From NCBI GenBank assembly GCA_905214245.1, contig CAJMLO010000007.1, positions 1 to 31,405 on the forward strand: 31,405 nucleotides of DNA, in the 5' to 3' direction. The translations under genes were made by a program, and so were the position numbers. Below the pieces are notes generated by a model. That model was not told the origin of the DNA, searched no databases, and saw only the letters and a list, made by a program, of their open reading frames with translations. The stretch comes from an uncultured bacterium. GTDB lineage: Bacteria > Bacillota > Clostridia > TANB77 > CAG-508. Of this stretch, positions 15,272 through 23,931 are shown piece by piece. Every line of letters begins with the position of its first letter. The first letter of the stretch is position 1.

Positions 15272-15666
15272 TTTAGTGATAAAGATAGTTCTTTTAAATC
15301 TTCTATAAATTTGTAAGCTTCAGGTATTGAAAGAGAATCTATATCTACTTTATTTATTTTTTCTACAAGTTCTATAATTTTGGCGTTTTTTAAATAATCA
15401 GAACTTTCAAACAAAGTATTATTTTCTATGATTTTAAACTTTACAGAATCATTTGTGAATTTGATGTAATATTTATCAAAACTTGAACATGGAAATCCAC
15501 ACTTTAATGTACTAGAATTTAAATTTGTTAACTTTAGATTATATTTGATAGATAAAAATTCTGCATCTTTATTTAATGCAATATAAAATATACCTATTTT
15601 AAATAGATATACTGTCTTAGAATCTTCTTTTTTTAGCTTGTCATAGATATCAATTAATTTACTCAT
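15268..15666 (-). CDS. MutS domain I-like protein (possible DGR-associated MutS-like gene)
   Basis: The 132 residues include KTVYLFKIGIFYIALNKDA, then LSIKYNLKL and KCGFPCSSFDKYYIKF. This is the pattern of the MutS N-terminal mismatch-recognition domain (FF-x-x-Y-x-x-F-x-x-DA and the later GVPxHxxxxY). The mismatch-wedge Phe-x-Glu is not evident. No clamp, lever or ATPase domain follows, so it is a stand-alone domain. I recall MutS-like accessory genes being reported next to some DGRs. Two genes, this and the SSB-like one, form a minus-strand pair convergent with the DGR cassette. Confidence 0.6.
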   Translation of the reverse strand: MSKLIDIYDKLKKEDSKTVYLFKIGIFYIALNKDAEFLSIKYNLKLTNLNSSTLKCGFPCSSFDKYYIKFTNDSVKFKIIENNTLFESSDYLKNAKIIELVEKINKVDIDSLSIPEAYKFIEDLKELSLSLK

Positions 15667-15862
15667 ATTGTATTTTGCTTATTATCTAATTTGTTAATAT
15701 TTTTCTTAAGTTCATTTAAAGGTTCATATAAAAGTATTAACTAGATTATAACTAAAACCTCCTTCTTTTTTAGAAAATTATATACTAAATAAATATAAAA
15801 AGCAACAAAAAAGATTATAAAATTACGTGTGAATATAACTTCAATAATATAAATACAAATAA

Positions 15863-15891
15863 TTGATATTTTTCTGAAAATATGGTATAGT
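15863..15891 (+). promoter_or_regulatory. Promoter for the site-2 protease operon
   Basis: TTGATA (15863-15868) and TATAGT (15886-15891) have a 17-bp spacer. The rest of the 15667-15935 gap shows nothing definite. Confidence 0.65.
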
Positions 15892-15935
15892 ATGAAAGAT
15901 AAGTTTAACTAAAATATATTGAAAAGGAGAGCTAA

Positions 15936-16667
15936 ATGTATATAGATAGAAGAATATTGTATATTGTATTAGGTTTAATAATTTTATCAAATGTGATTGG
16001 ATTGTTGACTAATACAGATGAACTTTTGAGTTTATTAATGAGCCTACCAGCGGTATTAATTGCAATAACATTTCATGAATTTGCTCATGCATTTGTTGCA
16101 GACAAATTAGGGGATGATACACCCAGAAGACAGGGAAGACTAAGTTTAAATCCATTTGCACATTTAGATCCAATTGGCTCTATTATGCTTATATTTGCTG
16201 GATTTGGTTGGGGAAAGCCTGTTGAAATTAATTCGAGAAACTTTAATAGAAACATCAAAATGCCAGTTGCAGAAGCAATGGTTGCAGCTGCAGGACCAAT
16301 AATGAATTTTATATTAGCAATTATATTTGCTGTAATTTATGCAATTATTTGGAAATTTGCACCAACATTTATGGTTAATCAAATTGGATTTATAATAATG
16401 CTTATGATACAATCATGTATTGCTATAAACTTGGGACTTGGTATTTTTAATTTGATACCTCTTCCACCACTTGATGGTTCAAAAATTGTAATGGGATTTT
16501 TACCATATAATGCTAAAAATTGGATACAACAATATGAACAATATTTTTATATTGCATTTGTAGTAATATGGGTAACTGGAATTGCAGGTATAATTATTTC
16601 GCCTTTAATATCTGGTGCGTATACAGGGCTTATGAAGCTTGTTTGCTCTATGTTTGGAATATTATAA
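15936..16667 (+). CDS. Site-2 protease family zinc metalloprotease (M50)
   Basis: Intramembrane metalloproteases of this family cut substrates within the membrane. The 243-residue protein has about six hydrophobic segments. The zinc motif HEFAH is at residues 47-51 in the second helix, and the third ligand lies in NLIPLPPLDGSK (Asp181). The loop DDTPRRQGRLSLNPFAHLDPIG is typical of the Rip/YwhC-type group. No PDZ or CBS domain is present, making it a minimal member. The substrate is unknown. It precedes tsaD by 52 bp. Confidence 0.9.
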   Translation: MYIDRRILYIVLGLIILSNVIGLLTNTDELLSLLMSLPAVLIAITFHEFAHAFVADKLGDDTPRRQGRLSLNPFAHLDPIGSIMLIFAGFGWGKPVEINSRNFNRNIKMPVAEAMVAAAGPIMNFILAIIFAVIYAIIWKFAPTFMVNQIGFIIMLMIQSCIAINLGLGIFNLIPLPPLDGSKIVMGFLPYNAKNWIQQYEQYFYIAFVVIWVTGIAGIIISPLISGAYTGLMKLVCSMFGIL

Positions 16668-16678
16668 AAAAGGAGATT

Positions 16679-16696
16679 ATGTGTTTGTATTATTAA
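16679..16696 (+). promoter_or_regulatory. Possible five-codon leader peptide before tsaD
   Basis: A strong AAGGAG at 16670-16674 serves ATG 16679 (MCLYY, stop) rather than tsaD, whose own start at 16720 lacks a good ribosome site. ATGTG..CACAT can pair around it. Translation of tsaD might depend on reinitiation; this is tentative. Confidence 0.35.
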
Positions 16697-16719
16697 TACG
16701 AGCACATATGTAAGTAAAA

Positions 16720-17712
16720 ATGAAGGATATATTAACTTTAGGAATTGAATCAAGTTGTGATGAAACATCTGTTGCTGTTGTAAAAAATGGTAGAGAAGTT
16801 TTATCAAATGTAATTAATTCACAAATTAAAATACACGAAAAATTTGGTGGAGTTGTACCAGAGATAGCTTCTAGAAATCACGTTGAAGCTATTTCAGATG
16901 TGACAAAGCAAGCGTTACATGATGCAAATGTTACATTTGATGATATAGATAATATTGCGTGTACATATGGACCTGGACTAGTAGGAGCATTACTAGTTGG
17001 CGTTTCATATGCAAAAGGTTTAAGTTATGCGTTACATAAACCATTGACTCCAACTAACCATATTGAAGGACACATTGCAGGAAACTATATAACACATAAA
17101 GATTTGAAACCACCATTTTTGTGCTTAGTAATTTCTGGTGGACATACACATTTAGTATATATTAAAGATTATAATGATTTTGAAATTCTTGGCAAAACAA
17201 GAGATGATGCAATAGGCGAAGCTTTTGATAAAGTTGCAAGAGTAATTGGACTTGGCTATCCAGGTGGACCAAAAGTAGATAAACTTGCTAAAGAAGGACA
17301 AGTAAATATTGAACTTCCTAAAACTCATATTGATGGTTTGGATTTTAGCTTTAGTGGAATAAAAACAGCGATCATCAATTTACATCATAAAAATCCTGAT
17401 ATTAATAAAGCAGATTTATGTGCAAGTTTTGAAAAATATGTTACAGATATATTACTTGAAAATACACTAAAAGCATCTAAAGAATTAAACACAAATAAAA
17501 TTGCACTTGCTGGAGGAGTATCTTCAAATACATTTATTAGAGAGAGTTTTTTGAATTTAGAAAAAAAAGGATACGAAATTTATTATCCTGAACCAATTTT
17601 ATGTACAGACAATGCTGCAATGATTGCATCAGCTGGATATTATAGATACAAAGCTGGAGTAAATGCGGATTTGACATTAAATGCAATACCAAATTTAAAA
17701 ATAGGCGAATAG
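16720..17712 (+). CDS. tsaD: tRNA N6-adenosine threonylcarbamoyltransferase TsaD
   Basis: TsaD, with TsaB and TsaE, transfers threonylcarbamoyl to A37 of ANN-decoding tRNAs (t6A). The 330-residue ASKHA-fold protein begins LGIESSCDETSVAVV. It has the metal-binding HIEGH (residues 114-118), the nucleotide loop VISGGHTHLVY and the C-terminal GGVSSN and DNAAMIA motifs. All are intact. The start at 16720 matches the family N-terminus despite a weak ribosome site. tcdA (26408), which dehydrates t6A to the cyclic form, is also in the window. Confidence 0.96.
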   Translation: MKDILTLGIESSCDETSVAVVKNGREVLSNVINSQIKIHEKFGGVVPEIASRNHVEAISDVTKQALHDANVTFDDIDNIACTYGPGLVGALLVGVSYAKGLSYALHKPLTPTNHIEGHIAGNYITHKDLKPPFLCLVISGGHTHLVYIKDYNDFEILGKTRDDAIGEAFDKVARVIGLGYPGGPKVDKLAKEGQVNIELPKTHIDGLDFSFSGIKTAIINLHHKNPDINKADLCASFEKYVTDILLENTLKASKELNTNKIALAGGVSSNTFIRESFLNLEKKGYEIYYPEPILCTDNAAMIASAGYYRYKAGVNADLTLNAIPNLKIGE

Positions 17713-17727
17713 GAGAGATAAATATTC

Positions 17728-18432
17728 ATGTCAATTTATGTTATAGCAGATTTGCATTTATCTTTTTCACAAAATAAACCAATGGACATTTTCGGAGATA
17801 ACTGGGAAAATCATGATGAAAAGATAAAAAAAAATTGGATAAAAAAAGTAAAAGCAGATGATTATGTGATATTACCTGGGGATTTTTCGTGGGCAACATA
17901 CATTGAAGACACAAAACTTGATTTTTCATATCTAAATAGTCTTCCAGGAAAAAAGATTTTATTAAAGGGAAATCACGATTATTGGTGGACAACTCTTGCA
18001 AGTATGAGAAAATTTGTAAAAGAAAATGAATTTGAAAATATAGATTTCTTATACAATAATAGTTATTTGGTTGAGGATAAAATAATTGTAGGTACTAGGG
18101 GATGGAATGTTTTTGACAGTGAAAATGACAAAAAAATGATAAAACGTGAAACAGCGAGATTGGAGCTTTCTATAAAAGACGGCATACAAAAATATGGCAA
18201 TGAAAGAGAAATTATTGCATTTCTACATTATCCGCCAATTACGCAAAACAATTTAAATAAGCTTGAAAATAGAGAATTTATAAATATGTTAAAAAAGTAT
18301 AATATTAAAAGATGTTATTATGGACATTTGCATGGACAATCTCATAAAGATGCGGTTGTAGGAATTATAGATGGCATTGAATATAAATTGATTAGTGCAG
18401 ATTATTTAAATTTTGATTTGCAGTTGGTTTGA
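17728..18432 (+). CDS. Calcineurin-like metallophosphoesterase
   Basis: The 234-residue protein has the full dinuclear metal set: DLH (residues 8-10), GDFSWA near 52, GNHDYWW near 79, and the C-terminal HYPP and GHLHGQ. It begins 16 bases after tsaD with AGGAGAG, so it is probably in the same operon. The family includes nucleotide, nucleic-acid and phosphoprotein hydrolases; the substrate cannot be told from sequence. It is not the cyclic-nucleotide type with an extra C-terminal domain. Confidence 0.87.
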   Translation: MSIYVIADLHLSFSQNKPMDIFGDNWENHDEKIKKNWIKKVKADDYVILPGDFSWATYIEDTKLDFSYLNSLPGKKILLKGNHDYWWTTLASMRKFVKENEFENIDFLYNNSYLVEDKIIVGTRGWNVFDSENDKKMIKRETARLELSIKDGIQKYGNEREIIAFLHYPPITQNNLNKLENREFINMLKKYNIKRCYYGHLHGQSHKDAVVGIIDGIEYKLISADYLNFDLQLV

Positions 18433-18455
18433 GTAAAAAACATAGATTTTAGGGC

Positions 18456-18483
18456 TTGCAATATCTGTAATTTGTGATATAAT
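18456..18483 (+). promoter_or_regulatory. tig promoter
   Basis: TTGCAA (18456-18461) and TATAAT (18478-18483) are 16 bp apart. Confidence 0.65.
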
Positions 18484-18559
18484 AATATGGCTATTTGTAC
18501 AAACGAAAAGAAATTAAATGAAAATAAATAATATTATAATAAATCAGATGGAGGTTAAA

Positions 18560-19843
18560 ATGGACGTAAAAGTTGAAAAAACAGAAAACAAAAATGAAGT
18601 TAAACTATCATTTACAGTTGAGGCTGAAAAATTTGAAGAAGCTATGAAAAAGGTATATTCTAAAACTGCTAAATATTTTAATATACCAGGATTTAGAAAA
18701 GGTAAAGCTCCAATGCAATTAGTTGAAAGACAATATGGAAGCGAAATCTTTTACGAAGATGCTTTTAATGAATTAGTACCAGATTTATATGATGAAGCAA
18801 TTAAAGAAAATAGTATAGAAGCTGTAAGCAAACCTGATATTGATATTACTCAAATGGAAAAAGGAAAAGATTTAATATTTACAGCAACTGTACAAACAAA
18901 ACCAGAAGTAAAATTAGGTAAATATAAAGGTATAGAAATTAAAAAAATAGAGTATAATGTTTCTGATGAAGAAATTAATCATGAATTAGGACATATGCAA
19001 GAAAGAAATTCTAGATTAATATCTGTTGAAGATAGACCAGTAGAAGAAGGAGATATTACTGTAATTGATTTTGAAGGATTTGTTGATGGTGTTCCATTCG
19101 AAGGTGGAAAAGCTGAAAATCATGAATTAGAAATTGGAAGCAAAACATTTATTCCAGGATTTGAAGACCAAATAATTGGAATGAAAATTGATGAAGAAAG
19201 AGATATAAATGTAAAATTCCCAGAAGAGTATTTTTCTAAAGATTTAGCTGGAAAAGATGCTACATTTAAAGTTAAATTACATGAAATAAAGAAAAAAGAA
19301 TTACCAGAGTTAGATGATGAATTTGCTAAAGATGTTAGTGAATTTGATACATTAGACGAATTAAAGAAAAGCATCAAAGAAAAAATAGAAGAAGAAAATA
19401 AAAATAAAGAAAAATATGAAACTGAGGAAGAAGCAATTAAAACTGTATGCGAAAATACGGAAATTGATATTCCAAGTGGAATGATTGAGCTTGAAATTGA
19501 TAATATGATAAAAGATATCGAAGCAAGACTTTCATATCAAGGTTTAAAATTAGAACAATATCTTCAAATGATGGGAAAAACAGAATCAGAAATGAGAACA
19601 GAATTTGAAGAACAAGCTAAAAGATCAGTTAAATCAAGATTAGTATTAGAAGCAATTGCAACTGCTGAAGATACATTACCAACTGACGAAGAAGTTACAG
19701 AAAAAATTAAAGAAATGGCAAAACAATACAACAGAGATGAAAAAGAATTGTTAGAGAATGAACAATTAAAATCATATTTAGCAGATAGCATGAAAACAGA
19801 AAAAGCAATTGACTTTATAGTAAAAAATGCAAAAATAAAATAA
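18560..19843 (+). CDS. tig: Trigger factor, ribosome-associated chaperone/PPIase
   Basis: Trigger factor binds nascent chains at the exit tunnel and has prolyl isomerase activity. The ribosome-binding loop is GFRKGKAP (residues ~45-52). The FKBP-type PPIase domain covers about 150-240 (DGVPFEGGKAEN, LEIGSKTFIPGFEDQIIGM), and the helical chaperone domain fills the C-terminus. The ATG at 18560 (MDVKVEKTE) is chosen over the upstream ATG 18518 because GGAGG sits 5 bases before it. This gives 427 residues, the normal size. It is followed by clpP and clpX, the conserved tig-clpP-clpX order. Confidence 0.96.
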   Translation: MDVKVEKTENKNEVKLSFTVEAEKFEEAMKKVYSKTAKYFNIPGFRKGKAPMQLVERQYGSEIFYEDAFNELVPDLYDEAIKENSIEAVSKPDIDITQMEKGKDLIFTATVQTKPEVKLGKYKGIEIKKIEYNVSDEEINHELGHMQERNSRLISVEDRPVEEGDITVIDFEGFVDGVPFEGGKAENHELEIGSKTFIPGFEDQIIGMKIDEERDINVKFPEEYFSKDLAGKDATFKVKLHEIKKKELPELDDEFAKDVSEFDTLDELKKSIKEKIEEENKNKEKYETEEEAIKTVCENTEIDIPSGMIELEIDNMIKDIEARLSYQGLKLEQYLQMMGKTESEMRTEFEEQAKRSVKSRLVLEAIATAEDTLPTDEEVTEKIKEMAKQYNRDEKELLENEQLKSYLADSMKTEKAIDFIVKNAKIK

Positions 19844-19853
19844 TATAAAGGGG

Positions 19854-19913
19854 AAAAGTTAGGGGTGAAATTTAATTTATTCTATATAAATGAAATATTA
19901 CCACTAACTTTTT
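19854..19913 (+). terminator. Hairpin between tig and clpP (terminator or attenuator)
   Basis: AAAAGTTAGGGGT (19854-19866) pairs with ACCACTAACTTTT with one mismatch, followed by TTTTTGC. clpP starts 26 bases later and no clear second promoter is visible, so partial read-through is likely. Confidence 0.55.
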
Positions 19914-19938
19914 GCACTTTAAAATAGGAGGAATTTTT

Positions 19939-20541
19939 ATGGAAAAAAATAGCTTAGTACCATATGTTATTGAGCAAACAGCAAAAGGAGAAAGATCATA
20001 TGATATTTTCTCAAGACTTTTAAAAGATAGAATTATATTTTTAGGAGAAGATGTAAATGCTACAACAGCAAGTTTGGTAATTGCACAAATGTTGTTCTTG
20101 GAATCTGAGGATCCAGATAAAGAGATATGCTTATATATTAACAGCCCAGGTGGATCTATTACAGATGGAATGGGAATTGTAGATACAATGAATTATATCA
20201 AATGTCCAGTTTCAACAATTTGCGTTGGATTAGCTGCAAGCTTTGGAGCAGTGCTTCTTGCAAATGGAGAAAAAGGAAAGAGATTTGCAACACCAAATGC
20301 AGAGATTTTAATACATCAACCATTAATCGGTGGAAATGGAATTGCAGGTCAAACAACAGAAATAAAAATTCAAGCAGATCACATGATAAAAACAAGAGAA
20401 AAATTAAATAAATTATTAAGTGATAAGACAGGTCAAAGCATTGAAACAATTGAAAGAGATACAGAAAGAGATAAATGGATGACAGCAGAAGAGGCCCTTG
20501 AATATGGCTTAATAGATGGAATTATGGACAAAAGAAAGTAA
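19939..20541 (+). CDS. clpP: ATP-dependent Clp protease proteolytic subunit ClpP
   Basis: ClpP forms the double-ring serine protease chamber fed by ClpX/ClpC. The nucleophile is in GLAASFGAVLL (Ser101) and the histidine in ILIHQP (His126). The aspartate is in the ERDTERDKW region (Asp174 or 178). The 200-residue length is normal. The ATG at 19939 is used because AGGAGG precedes it and the family begins with a short LVPYVIEQT. An upstream in-frame ATG at 19912 has no ribosome site. It is 18 bp from clpX, in one operon. Confidence 0.97.
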   Translation: MEKNSLVPYVIEQTAKGERSYDIFSRLLKDRIIFLGEDVNATTASLVIAQMLFLESEDPDKEICLYINSPGGSITDGMGIVDTMNYIKCPVSTICVGLAASFGAVLLANGEKGKRFATPNAEILIHQPLIGGNGIAGQTTEIKIQADHMIKTREKLNKLLSDKTGQSIETIERDTERDKWMTAEEALEYGLIDGIMDKRK

Positions 20542-20559
20542 AAATAAAAGGAGAATAAG

Positions 20560-21885
20560 ATGGCAAACAATAAAACAAAAACTATTAAATGCTCTTTTTG
20601 TGGAAAGTCACAAGAGGCAGTAGATAGAATTATCGCAGGCCCAGGAGTTTATATTTGTAATGAGTGTATAAAAGTATGTTCAAACATTATTGAAGATGAT
20701 TTATATGATGATGCAGAAATGACATATACATTAAATGAAGAAACAGAATTACCAAGTCCTGCAGAGATAAAAGAGGTTTTAGACAATTATGTTATAGGAC
20801 AGGATGAAGCTAAAAAAACATTGGCTGTTGCAGTATATAATCATTATAAACGTATTAGAAATGAAGAAGAAGAAAAAAGTGATGATGATGTAGAAATTCA
20901 AAAAAGTAATGTATTACTTTTAGGGCCAACAGGTTGTGGAAAGACACTTCTTGCTCAAACACTTGCAAAAATACTTGAAGTTCCATTTGCAATTGCTGAT
21001 GCTACAACACTTACAGAAGCTGGATATGTTGGAGAGGATGTTGAAAACATTTTATTAAAACTAATTCAAGCTGCAGATTATGATGTAGAAAAAGCAGAAA
21101 GAGGAATTATATATATTGATGAGATTGACAAAATTTCTAGAAAATCAGAAAATCCGTCAATTACAAGAGATGTAAGTGGGGAAGGCGTACAACAAGCACT
21201 ACTAAAAATAGTAGAAGGAACAGTTGCATCTGTACCACCACAAGGTGGAAGAAAACATCCACATCAAGAGTTTATTCAAATTGATACATCAAATATATTA
21301 TTTATTTGTGGTGGAGCATTTGAAGGACTTGAAAAAATTGTTAAAGATAGAATAGGAAAAAAATCAATTGGATTTGGTGCAAATATTGAAAGCAGTAAAG
21401 AAATTGATAAATATAAAGTATTTGAACAATTATTACCACAAGATTTATTAAAATTTGGATTAATTCCAGAGTTTGTTGGTAGACTTCCAATTATAGCAAC
21501 ACTTCAAGAATTAGATAAACAAGCTTTAATAGATATTGTTACAAAACCAAAAAATGCTTTAGTGAAACAATACAAAAAATTATTTGAAATGGATAATGTT
21601 GAATTGGAATTTGAACCTGAAGCGTTAGAGGTAATTGTTGATAAGGCAATAGAAAGAAAAACAGGGGCAAGGGGACTACGTTCAATTATAGAAGAAATAA
21701 TGAGGGATATTATGTATGAGATCCCATCAAATCCTAAAATTGAAAGATGTATTGTAACCAAAGAAACAGTTTTAAATGGAGAGCCACCTAAAATTGTTAT
21801 TAATAATGCAAGAGAAGTAGTAAAAAAGGTTCCAGTTCAAAAACGTAAATCAAGTAGTAATAGAAAAGATACAACAATTGCATAA
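20560..21885 (+). CDS. clpX: ATP-dependent Clp protease ATP-binding subunit ClpX
   Basis: ClpX unfolds substrates and threads them into ClpP. The N-terminal zinc-binding domain has CSFC (Cys11, Cys14) and CNEC (Cys33, Cys36). Walker A is GPTGCGKT (residues 122-129) and Walker B is IIYIDEID (183-190). The pore-2 region is GGRKHPHQ and the IGF-type ClpP-docking loop is KKSIGFGANI. Sensor 2 is GARGLRSI. At 441 residues it is slightly longer than usual because of a basic C-terminal tail (VQKRKSSSNRKD). The ribosome site is AAGGAGA. Confidence 0.97.
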   Translation: MANNKTKTIKCSFCGKSQEAVDRIIAGPGVYICNECIKVCSNIIEDDLYDDAEMTYTLNEETELPSPAEIKEVLDNYVIGQDEAKKTLAVAVYNHYKRIRNEEEEKSDDDVEIQKSNVLLLGPTGCGKTLLAQTLAKILEVPFAIADATTLTEAGYVGEDVENILLKLIQAADYDVEKAERGIIYIDEIDKISRKSENPSITRDVSGEGVQQALLKIVEGTVASVPPQGGRKHPHQEFIQIDTSNILFICGGAFEGLEKIVKDRIGKKSIGFGANIESSKEIDKYKVFEQLLPQDLLKFGLIPEFVGRLPIIATLQELDKQALIDIVTKPKNALVKQYKKLFEMDNVELEFEPEALEVIVDKAIERKTGARGLRSIIEEIMRDIMYEIPSNPKIERCIVTKETVLNGEPPKIVINNAREVVKKVPVQKRKSSSNRKDTTIA

Positions 21886-21941
21886 TTTTTAAATAAAATT
21901 TGAAATTTTTAAAATTTTTAAAATAAATTTTAAAAAAAGTA

Positions 21942-21970
21942 TTGACAAAATTCTGCAGAACGGTTATAAT
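21942..21970 (+). promoter_or_regulatory. Promoter of tRNA-Gly(UCC)
   Basis: TTGACA (21942-21947) and TATAAT (21965-21970) are perfect boxes with a 17-bp spacer. Confidence 0.85.
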
Positions 21971-21990
21971 AATAATCGTTCCACAGAGAT

Positions 21991-22064
<74 letters not shown>

Positions 22065-22068
22065 AGTA

Positions 22069-22096
22069 AAGCTTGAGATTATTCTCAAGCTTTTTT
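22069..22096 (+). terminator. Terminator of tRNA-Gly(UCC)
   Basis: AAGCTTGAGA (22069-22078) pairs perfectly with TCTCAAGCTT (22083-22092) and a T tract follows. The second tRNA therefore needs its own promoter. Confidence 0.9.
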
Positions 22097-22165
22097 CGTA
22101 GAAAAATATAAAAATAATTATAGTACTGTTTAATGCTAATGAGAGTTTTTAAATTTCAAAAATAG

Positions 22166-22171
22166 TACAAT
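22166..22171 (+). promoter_or_regulatory. Possible -10 box of the variant tRNA-Gly
   Basis: TACAAT lies 6 bases before the tRNA 5' end, so transcription could begin at or near the mature end. No convincing -35 is visible 17 bp upstream, which suggests weak or differently controlled expression compared with the first tRNA-Gly. Confidence 0.35.
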
Positions 22172-22177
22172 ATAAAT

Positions 22178-22363
<186 letters not shown>

Positions 22364-22419
22364 CTTTTTGGGAATAAAAGTAAATAATAAGATAAATTTT
22401 AAGTGTTAGTTAGCAAAAT

Positions 22420-23169
22420 ATGAAAAATGGGTTAATTAACTATATTGTTGCTTATTATAGAGATAAAGATAAAACATTTAAAATTGATAATACAACCAAA
22501 AATATTGTTGTTAGAATATTTGAAATGTATTTAGAAGGTAAAAGTTATCAAACAATTGCCAACATTTTGAACAAAGAAAAAGTTTTATATCCAGAAGTAA
22601 AGCATTGGATTGATTCCTCTATTAACGGGATTATAAATAATAAAATATATATGGGCGATTATGAAAGATAACAATATGATAATGATAGAGAGACAGAACT
22701 ATTTATGGATGTTGTACTTCCTATTATAACAAGAGCTATGTGGGAAGAAGTTCAAAAAAAAGGTAGAAATCAAGATATAAATGTTAAAGATATGAGTGAT
22801 TATAGAGATATAAAAAAACAACTTGCTGAAAAAGAGAAAAAACTTGCAAAGGCAAATAAACAGACTAGCAAACTTGATAATACAACGAAAGATATAAATC
22901 AAATATTAGACAATTTAAAACCTGCTAAGTTTAATAAAAATAATATGGTTATTTCAAACGAGGATGTCGAGAAAATCAAAAACTTTACCAAAGACGTAAA
23001 AGATACCACTAAAACAGTTAGAAATGTAAATGACTTAAATGTTGCTATTAGAGATTTTGAACATAGTGCTTTTGAAATATAAAAAGAAAATTGTTCATTA
23101 AAGTATGAAATAGAGCTAAAAGATAATGAAATTGGCAATCTAAAAAGTGAAATATCTACTAAAGGAAAT
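22420..23169 (+). pseudogene. Broken large serine recombinase fragment joined to a Mob/Pre-like tail
   Basis: One frame is continuous apart from two in-frame TAA codons (22669 and 23080). The first part (IVVRIFEMYLEGKSYQTIANILN, then SSINGIINNKIYMGDYE) matches the Recombinase domain of large serine integrases. After the first stop, VVLPIITRAMWEEVQKKGRNQ matches the zinc-ribbon region of the same proteins. From about 22800 the sequence becomes a Lys/Asp-rich coiled coil (KKQLAEKEKKLAKANKQ), as in plasmid mobilisation (Mob/Pre) tails. The catalytic serine domain is missing. This is a deletion fusion and a clear pseudogene. Confidence 0.75.
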
Positions 23170-23329
23170 TGATGAAGAATATATAACTACTTTAATAAAT
23201 TTTGCAAAATATCATCTTATAATATTTACAATGGCTAAAATTATGGAAGTGACAAAAGAAGAACAAAATCAAGTAGCATTATATTTATTTAATTATGTAA
23301 ATCCAAAAGCTTACAAAAAAAATATTTAG
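23147..23329 (+). pseudogene. Short leftover frame, 60 codons, unknown
   Basis: The GTG-started frame KYLLKEIDEEYITTL..VTKEEQNQVALYLFNYVN overlaps the end of the Mob-like tail. It looks like a fragment of an element gene. It has no ribosome site and I do not recognise it; it is probably not expressed. Confidence 0.3.
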
Positions 23330-23337
23330 AAGAGCAA

Positions 23338-23366
23338 AATCGGTGCAGTTATAAACTACACCGATT
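23338..23366 (-). terminator. Terminator of the 23374 minus-strand gene
   Basis: AATCGGTG-C-AGTT pairs with AACT-A-CACCGATT, with one mismatch. On the minus strand TTTT follows. Confidence 0.65.
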
Positions 23367-23373
23367 GCTTGTA

Positions 23374-23808
23374 TTACCTTTTTGCACTGTACAATCTCAC
23401 GGTTGAAACATGATAGCCGTTGTCGAATGCGATAGATGTGAAACTGTCTTTGTAAAAGTCGCTTGCTGTTTGAGGACTTTCAATGATTTCGAATGCCTTG
23501 ACAAAAGGAAGATCGTATTCCTTAATTTGGGAAAGAACTTCGCCTACGCTCGGCTTGAAAAGTCCATGATAACCATAACCATGCAAGCAGACGAAATCTC
23601 TGCCTTCCAAAACTTCAAGTTCGCCCTCGCAAACTTCTTCTCTCATATCTTCATCACGGTTCCACAGATAGCTGATGCCACTGAGTTCCTCAAAAGTAAA
23701 CTCTCTGAAATAGTGCAGTTTACCATTTACCGTGATAACTGGCTTGATTTGTTCGTACCGTTTTTTCATCTCCTCATCGGAGATTTTAGGGATTGATACT
23801 TTAAACAT
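23374..23808 (-). CDS. Accessory protein of unknown function, of foreign base composition
   Basis: The 144-residue soluble protein starts MFKVSIPKISDEEMKKRYEQI. Later features are TFEELSGISYLWNRDEDM, FVCLHGYGYHGLFKPSVGEVL and a C-terminal HVSTVRLYSAKR. No catalytic motif I can name is visible. G+C is clearly higher than in neighbouring genes and it uses a CGG arginine codon (before T) that the resident genes avoid. Both point to recent transfer with the surrounding island. A strong AAGGAGGT site and an own terminator suggest it is functional. Confidence 0.75.
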   Translation of the reverse strand: MFKVSIPKISDEEMKKRYEQIKPVITVNGKLHYFREFTFEELSGISYLWNRDEDMREEVCEGELEVLEGRDFVCLHGYGYHGLFKPSVGEVLSQIKEYDLPFVKAFEIIESPQTASDFYKDSFTSIAFDNGYHVSTVRLYSAKR

Positions 23809-23830
23809 TGTGATTACCTCCTTAAATTTT

Positions 23831-23853
23831 CTTGGAGGTTAGAAACCTCCAAG
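23831..23853 (-). promoter_or_regulatory. Leader hairpin before the 23374 gene
   Basis: CTTGGAGGTT-AGA-AACCTCCAAG is a perfect 10-bp stem 23 bp upstream of the start codon, close to the AAGGAGG site. Its own GGAGG copy could mimic or mask the ribosome site. No U tract follows on the minus strand, so it is not a plain terminator. Confidence 0.5.
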
Positions 23854-23931
23854 TTGTTTGACTTATTGGTTTCTAAACAATACTTACATTTATATGTTAT
23901 CATATTTTACATAAAATTTCAACTTTTTTGA

